Made by a program: the position numbers and the translations under genes
Origin: Pararge aegeria
Lineage: Eukaryota > Arthropoda > Insecta > Lepidoptera > Nymphalidae
DNA length: 64,000 nucleotides
Assembly (NCBI RefSeq): GCF_905163445.1
Contig: NC_053185.1
Span: 11,488,001 to 11,552,000 of the forward strand
Direction: 5' to 3'
Notes under the pieces: model-generated
What the model was told of the DNA's origin: nothing
Database searches by the model: none
What the model saw: the letters and a program-made list of their open reading frames with translations, nothing else
In this document: in pieces, positions 43,593 to 55,000 of the stretch
Layout: each line of letters begins with the position of its first letter
Numbering within the stretch: the stretch's first letter is position 1

Positions 43593-43969
43593 CTATCCAC
43601 CTCTACAGGTATATAAAAAGAAAAAGTAATACGACAAATGTAAAGTTTGATGATTAGGTCTCCTTAAACACCTATCCCGAGGTTTTTATAAATACTAAGT
43701 ACAGCTTTTTGTGACAGCACGTCCTAGGAAGTATGCCATGCTTATTTCTGCCACATAGCAATATTGCTGTGGTCTTTGTTAAATGAAAAAAAATAATTTG
43801 TTCTATAAGAGGAGAAGCTCTATTTTGAAAATTAAAATAAGATCAAGTTGCCATTTCTAAAAAAAGGATAATCCTTTATAAATGGGGTTTAAATCCATTA
43901 CATATAATCTGCCATATTAGAAATTACTTAAAATAGGTAGTTGCCGCTGTAATTATAGGAAATAAGGCT

Positions 43970-44092
43970 TAATATCTGCGTATTGGATAGAAGCAGGCGT
44001 TACTTTGCGGATATCCATGATATACGAGTATTATGAATGCAGTATTCATTTCGCGTTGTATACCAAATTAAGCTTAATTTTCATACCTATGT
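43970..44092. mobile_element. MITE of the GGATAGAAGCAGGCG family, short copy
   Basis: A deleted copy that keeps both ends, ATTGGATAGAAGCAGGCG and AATTAAGCTTAATTTTCAT. Confidence 0.6.
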
Positions 44093-44787
44093 GTAATAAA
44101 ATTATTCCTATATATTGATTGTTATTTAAAACTAAATAAAATCTAAAACGTCCTCGAAACCACCGCAGCGAGGCACAGTTCCTAAGATGCTGGCAGCATT
44201 GCCCCTTTGGATGGCCAAGGTAACTGCCCGCTCTAGGATCACCGGTTGACTCGATAACCCTTTTCGATAATTCTTTGAAAAGGATACCTATGTTACAGTA
44301 ATTTTATAAATTGGGTAAATAACCAAACTTTTGATAACTATAAATTCATATTTGCCTCATATTATATTAAACTAATTAATTAGTTAAAAGATAGGTATCA
44401 AGAAACAATTAAAATTATATTGAATTAATAACCAATGTTCTTGACATTGAGTTGGTGGGTATTTTGATATAAATACGACTGCATTATCGATAACTCCAGT
44501 CCTACATGAACTCGAACGATGCAAAGATAACTCCCGGTGTCTTAGTCGTTTATCACTTAATATCTGCGTCTTAGATTTATCGGGGTGAACCTTACATGAC
44601 CTGCGATCTCTTGCGAGGACTTGAGGAGTCTCTCAGGAGAGATGGTTTTCGAGCATAACCCACTACACTGCTGCCAATGGCGTGCACTTCATACATGCAC
44701 AAAAGCTCTGCCTACCCTAAAACTTTTGTATAACTCATAAATGCAAAGGATTTTCCATTTTATGACATCTTTCTTCTTTATGCATAC

Positions 44788-45414
44788 CTAGCTGCTGCAA
44801 TGCGGTCTGTTGGGCATAAAATGATTATATTTTACAATATTTGTTGCTCCAAACGATGTCATTTGAAAACAGGAGTTGTATTTTCTAATATGCTGAAGAA
44901 AATGTTTAGACTCCTTAGTAGTTCCAGATACGTAGGTAAGAAGAGGTTCTGGTGGTTCAACCAGTGGTGGTAATTGAACTTTGCCGTTGGAGCAACACAA
45001 ACCGGCAGTTTCTTTTTGAAACTTCTTAGCGCGACAATGCGGACATACTACATTCATTGAACCAATGACCACGTCGGGATGGATCTTGTAATAATATTTC
45101 TTATCGTAATCAAAGGCTGCTTTATTAAGATCGGTTTTAGTTCTTAACTGATTTTGTCTTAATCTTTGATCATCCAAACGTTGAGCTCGTTCGTCAGGTT
45201 TTTCGGCAGCTCTTGATGAAGACGCTCTTGATCGTAGGTCTGTAACTCGAACAACACGTTCACTATCTGTTTCATTAGCTCTCAAAGACGAAGCTCTTAG
45301 TCTGTTTGATTCTAATCGTTTTGTTTGTTGTTGCGGTGTTTCTGTAGTTCTTCTGGTTGCCTGTTGCTTCGTATTTCTCGTTGATCTTCCGATATTTGAT
45401 TTTTTCCGTGGCAT
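44788..45414 (-). pseudogene. Truncated Helitron replication-helicase protein, N-terminal part
   Basis: A 208-codon open frame starting MPRKKSN. The first half is an Arg/Ser/Glu-rich segment; then come CPHCRAKKF, CCSNGKV and, further on, HIRKYNSCFQMTSFGA, the pattern that precedes the Rep/helicase region in Helitron proteins (known family). A full Helitron protein is far longer, and the frame ends before the Rep HUH motif and helicase, so this is a 5-prime fragment. It lies between the two cyclase genes in AT-rich DNA and is probably not functional. Confidence 0.75.
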
Positions 45415-45904
45415 TGTAAATAATATTATTTGTGTAGCACCTGTTTTATCTATTTACATAAATAATTAATTAGTTAATTCTTTTCTATTTACAATTTAAA
45501 TTAACTATTTATTATTATTAAAGTCTTGAGTATACTTACTAATTAAGAGTATTATTGACTTTCATTAAATTACACTTACAATTAAAATTACAAATAAATT
45601 TTTTTAGTACATGATCATGTTATTTTAAAATAATAATTATAAGTTATTTTTTATTTTATTGCTTTATTTTTATTTTCAATAACAAATGATATATTTGAAG
45701 TTAGCTGATTTGCTTTTTAAATAAATTATATTTTTTTGTTTACAAAAGAAGGTTAGTTATTTCTTTTATTTTCTTATTTAATAACTCATTGAATTTAATG
45801 AGAAAACATTTTATTGCATTCATTGCCGCATATAAAATTTTGAATCAGTTGATCGCTATAGAACTTAATGCATTGAAGCGCTATATGATGGTGATATTTA
45901 ATAA

Positions 45905-46445
45905 CATGGACATCATATTTACATTCTCCGTCGAAAAATACATGGTCATACCAATTTTTATGACAATCGGTTGAACGGGGCGGAAGTCGATACTTGACAG
46001 CGCCGCCTGGTGGGGAGTTACATCAATGGACATAGCATGTTCGTTTTCTCCGAGGAAAAATACATGGTCATACCAATTTTTATGACAATCGGTTGAACGG
46101 GGCGGAAGTCGATACTTGACAGCGCCGCCTGGTGGGGAGTTACATCAATGGACATAGCATGTTCGTTTTCTCCGTGGAAAAATACATGGTCATACCAATT
46201 TTTATGACAATCGGTTGAACGGGGCGGAAGTCGATACTTGACAGCGCCGCCTGGTGGGGAGTTACATCAATGGACATAGCATGTTCGTTTTCTCCGTGGA
46301 AAAATACATGGTCATACCAATTTTTATGACAATCGGTTGAACGGGGCGGAAGTCGATACTTGACAGCGCCGCCTGGTGGGGAGTTACATCAATGGGCATA
46401 GCATATAAACCTTCTCCGTGAAAAAATACATAAGCATACCAATTT
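45905..46445. repeat. 122-bp tandem repeat array, about 4.4 copies
   Basis: The segment CATGGTCATACCAATTTT recurs at about 45941, 46063, 46185 and 46307, and in diverged form at 46429, a constant period of 122 bp. Inner units differ by only a few bases; the first and last are more diverged. Confidence 0.92.
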
Positions 46446-47551
46446 TCATAATGATCGGTCCAATAGTTTCTGAGTTTATCGATGACATATATACAAACAT
46501 CCTCTTTTATATATATAGATTTTTGTTGTATATTGTACAATACACATATTGTATTTTTGTTGTATATTGTACAATACATATATTGTATTTTTGTATTTAT
46601 TTGAACTGTTTTTAGTACTGTTATCAACTGGCACCACTGTACCTTCTTCTAGTTCCTTGAATGTACAGTTCTGTTAAGGACGCATACTTTTTTTATGCAG
46701 TAAGCTCGTCTTAACTTCCAAAGCGCTATTAAAAAGCACGCTGCTCAGTATTTAAAACATTTAAAGGAACTAGTAAAGGATAGATTATTACTAACCTTAA
46801 TAAATATATAACGGATCTACCTGGTAGGTAAGTACATATACCTAAAGACAAGTCAGTTATACATAAAGAGGTATAAAAATGTTCAAGGGGATTTCCACTA
46901 AGTGTACCTACCTAAATAACGTGAACCTATTATTGTCTGTCAACGTCCAGATACGATATAAATTCTGCTGTGAGTGGTCAGACACTTATAAGAAGATACT
47001 CTTTACAAATCCCAGCATTAAATACTATTAATCTAACGGTTTGCCCACCGGACCACTGATGATAGAATCAACAGCGTTAAAAAAAAGTGATCGGTATGAA
47101 ACTTATAACGTTCGAATTTCTAAAAATAACTTTGATCTAAAATAATAACCTACCTATCTGCTTATCTATTTATATTTTTATTTGTAACGTGCAAAATGTA
47201 GATTTACTATTAGAACTGTATACCTACCTACAGGATATATAATTCGTAAAAAACAATCGTGTGTTATTTTTCATATATTTTTTTAATATTTTTAGTGTTT
47301 ACGGCAGCTTACATAATTTTTAGATTATTGATGTCGATGTCGAAATGAAAGAATCTAGAATTTGTTGGTACTACGAGCTTTTAGCTCTGACTTAGGTAAT
47401 ATGATAGGTGTACAAATGCTCCCTTTATTTGTTCCTAGGAATTTACAAATACCTGCACACTAGTAAGAAGGTATAAAGTAACTTCACAATATATATTTTA
47501 CGTAATATAATATATATGTAAGTGTAACCTATCTCTATTGGTGTGAAAATG

Positions 47552-47815
47552 CTCATCATATCAACCCATTACCGGTCTACTACAGGGCACAGTTGGTCTC
47601 CCACAATGAGGAGGGTTTAGACCCAGTGCGGATTGGGACATTATGGAGAACTCTCAGGCATGCAGGTTTCGTCAAGATGGTTTCCTTCACCGTTTAAGCA
47701 AGTGATATTTTATTTCCTTAAAACGCACACAACTTAGAAAAGTTAGAGGTGCTGGGATTCGAACTCAGCCGCCCGTAAGTGAAGCCGAAGTCCTAACCAC
47801 TGGGCAGTCACAGCT
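47552..47815 (-). mobile_element. SINE family A
   Basis: Minus-sense, with body and head (GGGATTCGAACTCAGC on the plus strand). A further head fragment (about 47940-48030) and a plus-sense body fragment (48050-48222) follow. Confidence 0.72.
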
Positions 47816-48304
47816 TCCGTGTACAAACGCTCACTTAATTATAATACAGGCAAAATCAGTATCAATTGTGTGATTGAGGCTGATTGACTGACTGACTGAT
47901 CGTATCACCTTTCAACCAATTGATATTTACCTAATATAAAACCGGAAGGTTAGAGGAGTCTGCCAAGTTTCGAACTTGTTCCCCCTAAAAGTGAGGCCGA
48001 AGTTTTACTCACTAGCCTATCACGGTGATGTGATTATATAACTCTTGGTTGAAAGGTGATAGAGATCATTGTAAGGATACCTGCATATGCCCATAATGTT
48101 CTCAAAGGCGTGTGCATTCCACCAATCCGCACTTGGCCCGCGCGGTGGGCTGTGAACTAAATTCCCTTCTCATTCTGATCGGGGACTTGTGCCTTGTATT
48201 GCGCCGGTAATGGGTTGAAAACCCACATGCCAATAGGCTTACAGTCTCCACTCTGCCGCATTTAATTATGTTGTCTAGTGAGGTGAAAAGGTGTAGGAAG
48301 GAAC

Positions 48305-48507
48305 CAGTGGCGTGCATAGAGGGTATGCACGCCACTGATATGATATAAAATAAAGAAATTCTCCAGTACTAGTTATAAATACTTAAGGGTAGGCTTTTTT
48401 ATAAGTCTTACAATGCCTTTCCTTAAGTATTTTATAACTCGTACTGAAGATTTTCTGAATTTTATATCATCTGCATACCCTGTGCATACCCTCTATTCAC
48501 GCCACTG
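48305..48507. mobile_element. Non-autonomous hAT-type MITE with intact target-site duplication
   Basis: A 203-bp fold-back element starts CAGTGGCG and ends CGCCACTG, and its arms pair over most of their length. The 8 bp GAAGGAAC are present on both sides (48297-48304 and 48508-48515). Terminal CAGTG and an 8-bp duplication are hAT features. Confidence 0.82.
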
Positions 48508-48886
48508 GAAGGAACCTACTGATGTGTCAAACGAGACCTGATTTGTATTTATGCAGTTCAAACCATCAATAAACTCAGTATGCTAACCTACTCTAGTGTA
48601 TCCTGCACATGCCTGGGGGTTCAAATTTGCAACAAAAATTACATTTGCTTTTATTTTCGCACGAGTTTTATATATATATATAAGTGAGTTATTTTCGTAT
48701 AAATTTTTGTATAAATTTATTCTTTAATTATGCGAGTTATATTAACATAGTCAGAAAAGAGAATAAATTGTCGAACTTATATCAACTATTTTTTTGAGTA
48801 GCCGATTTAAATGATATTTTAAAGTTTATTTCGTGGACCGATTTTCATGACCAACGAAGGTATATATTTTCATTTTCTATTTACAG

Positions 48887-49006
48887 TTAAGTTTAGCAAG
48901 TGGAATATCCTGTGAAAGCAAATGTTGCACTCAAATATTTACTACAACAGCTCAATATAGGGGGAATGTTGTAAGAATAAAAGAATTGAAGTTTTCGAAA
49001 AAAAAG
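48887..49006 (+). CDS. Plus GC exon 1 of those visible: start of pseudokinase domain
   Basis: Forty codons, phase 0 to 0, acceptor TATTTACAG and donor GTGAGA. AQYRGNVVRIKELKF aligns with the kinase Lys region. The upstream reading frame meets a TGA with no ATG, so this is an internal exon. Confidence 0.78.
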
Positions 49007-52000
49007 GTGAGAGTTATTTATAAATTATTTATAAGTTAGTAATAAATTTCAAGTGCAGCTTTTAGAGAATTGGTTTATCAATCCCACGTTATATTAGAAT
49101 GAGTTTAACGTGTGTGGATACATGTGAACTATTTCTGGTTGTGTCGTGCAGGATATCCCCCGGGAGGTGATGAAAGAAATGCGTCTACTACGTGAGTTGC
49201 GGCATGATAACCTCAACTCGTTCATCGGCGCCGTCGTTGAGCCATTGCGTGTGTTGCTCATCACCGACTACTGTGCCAAAGGAAGTTTGTATGTAAGTGC
49301 ATCCATCTTATATTGTACTGATTATAAACTAATTTTTTTTTTTTATACTTATATTTGCATCCGAGCAGATAGCCGACATGATGGGATGTCTAAAACCATC
49401 GCCAAAAAAACAGAGCGACACTCCGAAGGGCATATAAGTCATATGTCCTACTATATGCCGCCCTGTGTCCATGAACCTGAGGCGTAGGTGTTAAGCCCCA
49501 TGTGACGAGAATTACACCGGCAACCACGCCTTCAGACCAGAACTCAGCATTGCAACAATGCTGTCTGCGGCAGAAAAAGCATGGCGGTAGTACTTATGAG
49601 CTCTGTCAAAATAATTTACTACATCTACTAGTTTTCAATATATTTGAACGTAAATATATATTTACCGAAGCGATTAGTTAATTTAAGTTGGCCCTAGACA
49701 TGAATACAAAAGTTATCGGTAGAACATTTTACTACATAAATTGTTCTATATCTTAAACTAAACGATTGATATAAGATAATGTTTGCACATTTCTTTTCCA
49801 AAAATAACTGTGCAAAGGCACTGTTATTTCTCTAAAACTATTTATGTTAGGAAAAAGTTGTAGTACAAATGTAGTTGTATGAATATTGTAATTTTTTTAT
49901 AAATAATGAAAGTTTGTTTGTTTGAACGCGCTTACTTCAGGAACTACTGATTAGCATTTATCAAATATTTACGTGCTGAAAAGTCCATTTATCGAGGAAC
50001 GAGGTTTTCAGTAGAGAAACGTAGTCATAAATAATTTATGTAACCATTTATTTCATGTGCTTATTAATTTTTCAGGATATAATTGAAAATGAGGATATAA
50101 AGTTAGATCAAATGTTTATATCTTCGCTTGTACATGATCTCATTAAGGTAAGACATATGCACTTATTTTATGCTGCAATTTTACATTAGTAATCAGTTTA
50201 TACTCTTTGTTCACTCTTAAGTAGGCTGCCTTACCTGGAACAAGTTTGCCAATTTCCAAGTCCACTTCAATTGATTTGTCACTTTTTTTAGTTTTATCTC
50301 AAATATTACACAATGTGTCTTTTGTAACAATTAGTTGATATTATAGAGTTACTTTCAAACACTTCTTTAGTTAAATTCGAAGCGTTAACTGCTTCTATAC
50401 ATATAGTAAGATCATATATTCGAGATCAGTTTATTTTATAACTATTTTATGTTTTCGTCTCGACTTAACTGCTTGTTTTTTATATTATTTATCTATACAT
50501 ACTTTTAAATATCTGTATGTATTTCAGGGTATGATTTTTATTCATACATCGCCATTAATTTATCACGGAAATCTCAAATCCTCGAATTGTGTGGTAACAT
50601 CGCGGTGGATGCTTCAGGTAAATACAATATGTTGATCATAAAAATAAGAGCTTTTACTAAATTTAGGCTTCTTCTCGCTAAAACCTGCCATTCGAATTCG
50701 TGGTAGGGTGACTACAAACAAGTCACTTGACTTTTCAAAGTTGCTTATAATATTAGGCCTACTTGAAATAAATTTAATTTAATAATGTTATTTTGAGCAT
50801 AAACTTAGTATATTTTCATCATTTCTCAACTCGAAATAAATTATGGTGAACCTTGCAGAAGTGAAATAAATGTTATTTTTTTTTATTATTGTAGGTTACC
50901 GATTTTGGTCTCCACGATTTAAGATGTTGTGCTGAAAATGATTTTATAGGGGAGCATCAATACTATAGAGGTGGGTACTGTTTACCTAGTACTACTGAGT
51001 CATTGATGAAACTGATTTGAAAAATAATTTTGAACAGTGAATTAAGACATGATATTTTTTATATTGTGGATGTTTTTTTTACAACTTAATACAACTTAGC
51101 TTATTTTAGATAAATTAAAGTGTTATTGTATTGTGTGCTATTATTTATATGTATATATTGAAATAAAACATCTCTTGTAAGAATTGTGTTATGTCGGTTA
51201 CACTACTGGGTCGATATTACCAGGCAAGATAGGTAAGGTTTTCTGTTAAGAAATTATTAGAATCAGCCCGAGGTGGAAATTAAACATTGTACACCACCAA
51301 GCTCCGAAAATCACGTTAAGTCTGTTAGTCATTTGTTGGATACTGGTCATCATTATTCTTCTTATTCTTATTCGCTCTAGTCCAACAGACAGGTCGTATA
51401 CGTCACTCACATGTTCTGCTTTGCTTGACAATCCGTTTCCATTCTTACCTGACGGCCATGTTTCTGGTACATTTCTGTTATGGTGCTTTGATCATTATTT
51501 AAAATTCTTAATAACTGAATATGAAGCAAAAATGTGTTTGTTTGTTTGTCCGTCTTTCACGCTACTTATAAGCAACCAATCGACGTGTATTTTTAGATAG
51601 AAAGGACGGAGAGTAACATAGGCTTTTCAACCCAGAAAAATAAACGGCTCTCGCGGGATTTGTTAGAAACCGCAAAAAAGACGACCAAAGAACGCGGGCA
51701 GCTAGTGTGATAATAATCGTATAGTGTGATAATAATATAAAGGCCATCAAAACTCAAACTGCGTTAAAGCAGCAAACTACTTTTCCTTTGATGGGATTAA
51801 TTCGAAAAAAAATATGAGTTGTATGATAAAGTATTTATTTATATGTATTTCTAGGTTTACTATGGAAGTCACCTGAGCTCCTAAGGCAGCTAGATGATCC
51901 CAACGGATTTGTTGGGGGAACGCAGAAAGGCGATATTTATGCGTTCGGTATCATACTCTACGAAATTATAGCCAGACGCGGACCTTTCGGTTTGGCCACT

Positions 52001-55000
52001 GAACCCAAAGGTAATTGTAAAAATCCAATAATAATATAGTATTGTTTAACCCGTTCCATGGGTTACTTAACCAAGTTGCAATGCCAAGTTTGCGATAAAC
52101 CTATATTACTATTGTAAAGGGTGAAATTTTTTGTTTGTTTGTACCGAACAGGCTCTGAAATACACATACTTACAACAATTACAATAACGTAACCCAAAGT
52201 AGCAAAATGTTGCCCATAAAGTTAATTATTTGGCCCATAAAAGTTATGTGTATTATTTATAAAATAAAAAAAAAAGCGAGGAAAAAGTAAAAAGTATATA
52301 ATTAGGTATAGTTAGCCGCAATAGCAGCTTTAAGAGGTAGCCATTATGACATTACGGTACGAGGTCGCGTAGAAATCGATTAGGGCTTAATATAACTGCC
52401 ATATTCCTTAACATCCCGCTTCCATCTTAGATTGCATCATCACTTACCACCAGGTGAGATTGCAGTCAAGGGCAATATATATTATAATATAGTGGAATAA
52501 AAAAAAAATGGATAGAAGCAGGCGGTACTTTGCGGAAATCCATAATATATTATTAAAATTAAGCTTAATTACTCCGCGAACAGCAGGAGAATCTGTATGG
52601 TGTAATTTATAATTTCTTCAATCCTTATACTCCACACCAAACAGATATTCGGCAATTTTCCCTCTACGCACGTTTCGCTTCGAAACCGGAGCTCCTGCTG
52701 TTCGCGGAGTATAGCAAATTAAGCTTAGTTTTCATTTAAAAAAAATATCCCCAGACATAGTGGAGAGAGTTAAGCGCGGTGCTCGCGCGGGGGCCGAGAG
52801 TGAGGAACTCCTGCGGCCCGACATCCGCGCACTAGAGGGCGTGGTGGACGAGTACGCACTGAGTGTCATGCGTGATTGCTGGGCTGAGGACCCCGCGGTG
52901 CGGCCCGACTTCCCCACCATACGCAGCAGGCTAAAGAAGTTGAAGTCCGGCAAGTACGTGGCGATACTCTTATTCACCATTAATTCATGTTAATGCATGT
53001 TTCTACCTCATTGGTCTAGTGCAGGTATGACGAACCTTTTTTAATGTAGGTCAATGCCGCTTTTTTTTTTCGCCAGCGTAACCATTGTGATTTTATGTCT
53101 GAGACATACTTAAATCATTTATGCAATAATACATTTAATACCTCCTGAGAATGCTGCGTTAATGAAGCGAAAAATGGAGGATCTGTTTGAACACAACTTT
53201 CAATGCCACCACACTGATGTGGCTGCTTGGGCTCTATAAATCATTGAGTTCCGAAAAGTAACGTCTACTCCTTAGATGGGAGTTAATAGATAGTTCAATA
53301 GCTCCTTAGGCAGCTTAATATCAGTTATTTTAACCCAGTTATATCGTTTTGCAATCAATACGAGCCTAACGATTTTAATCGCTTGCCATGCGTGCCAACG
53401 GTTTGTCATACCTGGTCTAGTGCATAGCATGTTTGTGGTTCTGGGTTTGTTTTCCAGGTCGAGCCGATAAATTGTCAGATACTGAAATTTTCTGTTTAGG
53501 AATACTGAAAATTGAAATATGACCTTGAGCCCGGTTTTGGAAATTGACGCTTAAAGATTCCGGGATGATTCCACTCTACCCCCGTGCTTCGTAGAGCCAG
53601 TTAATCCGTCATTACCGATCGTCGTTATTATGTGGAAGTAATAGTTAGAGCTCACCTATAGCATTGTAGGGTAAACCCTCTTCTACAAGGGACGTGGCCA
53701 GTGACTAGCAGTTTGACACTTAATCACTTAAAAAGCTCTTTGACGCATTTGATGATACAGAGCGATTGCCTTCTGTATTTAAAATATAAAATATCTTAAC
53801 GCTAAGCAAGTGCTGCTTTCCTTTCAAAATTATATTAATCTGGGACGATAACTAAAATTTTATTGCACTCGTAGGTAAGGTATTGGCAATTTATATTTTT
53901 ACTTTATGAAAGGAAGAAAAAAATAAAAAACTTTTATATTTATTGCCTTCTGTATTTACAAAATCTTAACGCTAAACAAGTGTCACTGTGATCCTTTCAA
54001 AGTTATATTAATCTGGGACTATAACTAAAATTTATTGCACTTGTTAGGTCGTGGTAATTTATATTTTTACTTTATGAGAGGGGAAGAAATAAACTTTTAT
54101 ATTTTTACTATCATAGGTCAAGAAATATTATGGACCAAATGATGGATATGATGGAGAAATACGCTAATAATTTAGAAGAACTAGTCACCGAGAGAACTAG
54201 GCTGTTAATCGAAGAGAAACAGAAGACGGAAGATTTACTACATAGAATGCTACCGAAGTAAGTGATGTATCTCTAGTAAAATGTAATTATTTGTATGTAA
54301 TGTTAGATATGTCCAAAAACAAAGTTATTAATGTTCCTTAATTTAACATTTCGATGTCGCTTCATTAACGTGTATGTTTTCAATGTATAACCCTCTTAAT
54401 AGTTACATGCAAATACCATTTTCATATTCTACATTTCGGGATATTAACAATACATTGCCTGATGAATTTGTTATGATTATCGTAATTATTTGTCATGAAA
54501 TATACAATGGTCGAAGGTCGTAAAGTTAGGTTTGCTCTATGGTTTAAGATTTTCGTATCGTTTTTTTAGTACTGAAAATGCTGAAAGCGTCAGGAGCATT
54601 AACACATGAGACAGGCCATAGTTTCGGCACGAAATAAATAGTAACAGCAGCTCGGCTCTATACGATCGATGAGCTTTAGGATGCAAATTTATTAAATCTT
54701 AGAACTTTTTCACATTCTAAATAAGATATGTAATTCTTGAACATATTTCTGACTAAACGGTTGTCCGGTGTACAAGATTAATTTATCATATATACCACGA
54801 CCTACCGCGTCGACTCGCCAGCATGCCAGTTGGTAATGAAAGGCTTTTAAATGCAAAAAGATTTTTCGAATCCCAACAACAACAAAAAACCTCTACACGA
54901 CTATTATAGATAAAAAAGCAAGTTATTTAGGTTGTTATTGCTATTTTATCTTATTATTAGTGGATCAAGGAGAGAGAACTTTACTAAATGATCGAATAGT

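Larger units (their letters stand above)
44788..46445. mobile_element. Helitron-related remnant with tandem array
   Basis: The Helitron protein fragment, about 400 bp of very AT-rich sequence on its upstream side, and a 122-bp tandem array lie together. Helitrons often carry internal minisatellites, so a single element is possible (inference). Its ends (5-prime TC, 3-prime CTRR with hairpin) were not identified. Confidence 0.4.
39174..48886. other. Interval between the two GC genes, repeat-filled
   Basis: Contains SINE copies, non-LTR ends, the Helitron remnant, the 122-bp array and the hAT-type MITE. The only non-repeat, somewhat GC-richer stretch I see is 42640-42960. No coding exon of either cyclase was recognised although both genes need 5-prime exons. 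40100-41000 and 46620-47540 show nothing specific. Confidence 0.55.

Noticed and set aside
46262..46627. 121-codon minus-strand open frame
   Set aside because: It is generated by the 122-bp tandem array and adjoining low-complexity sequence.
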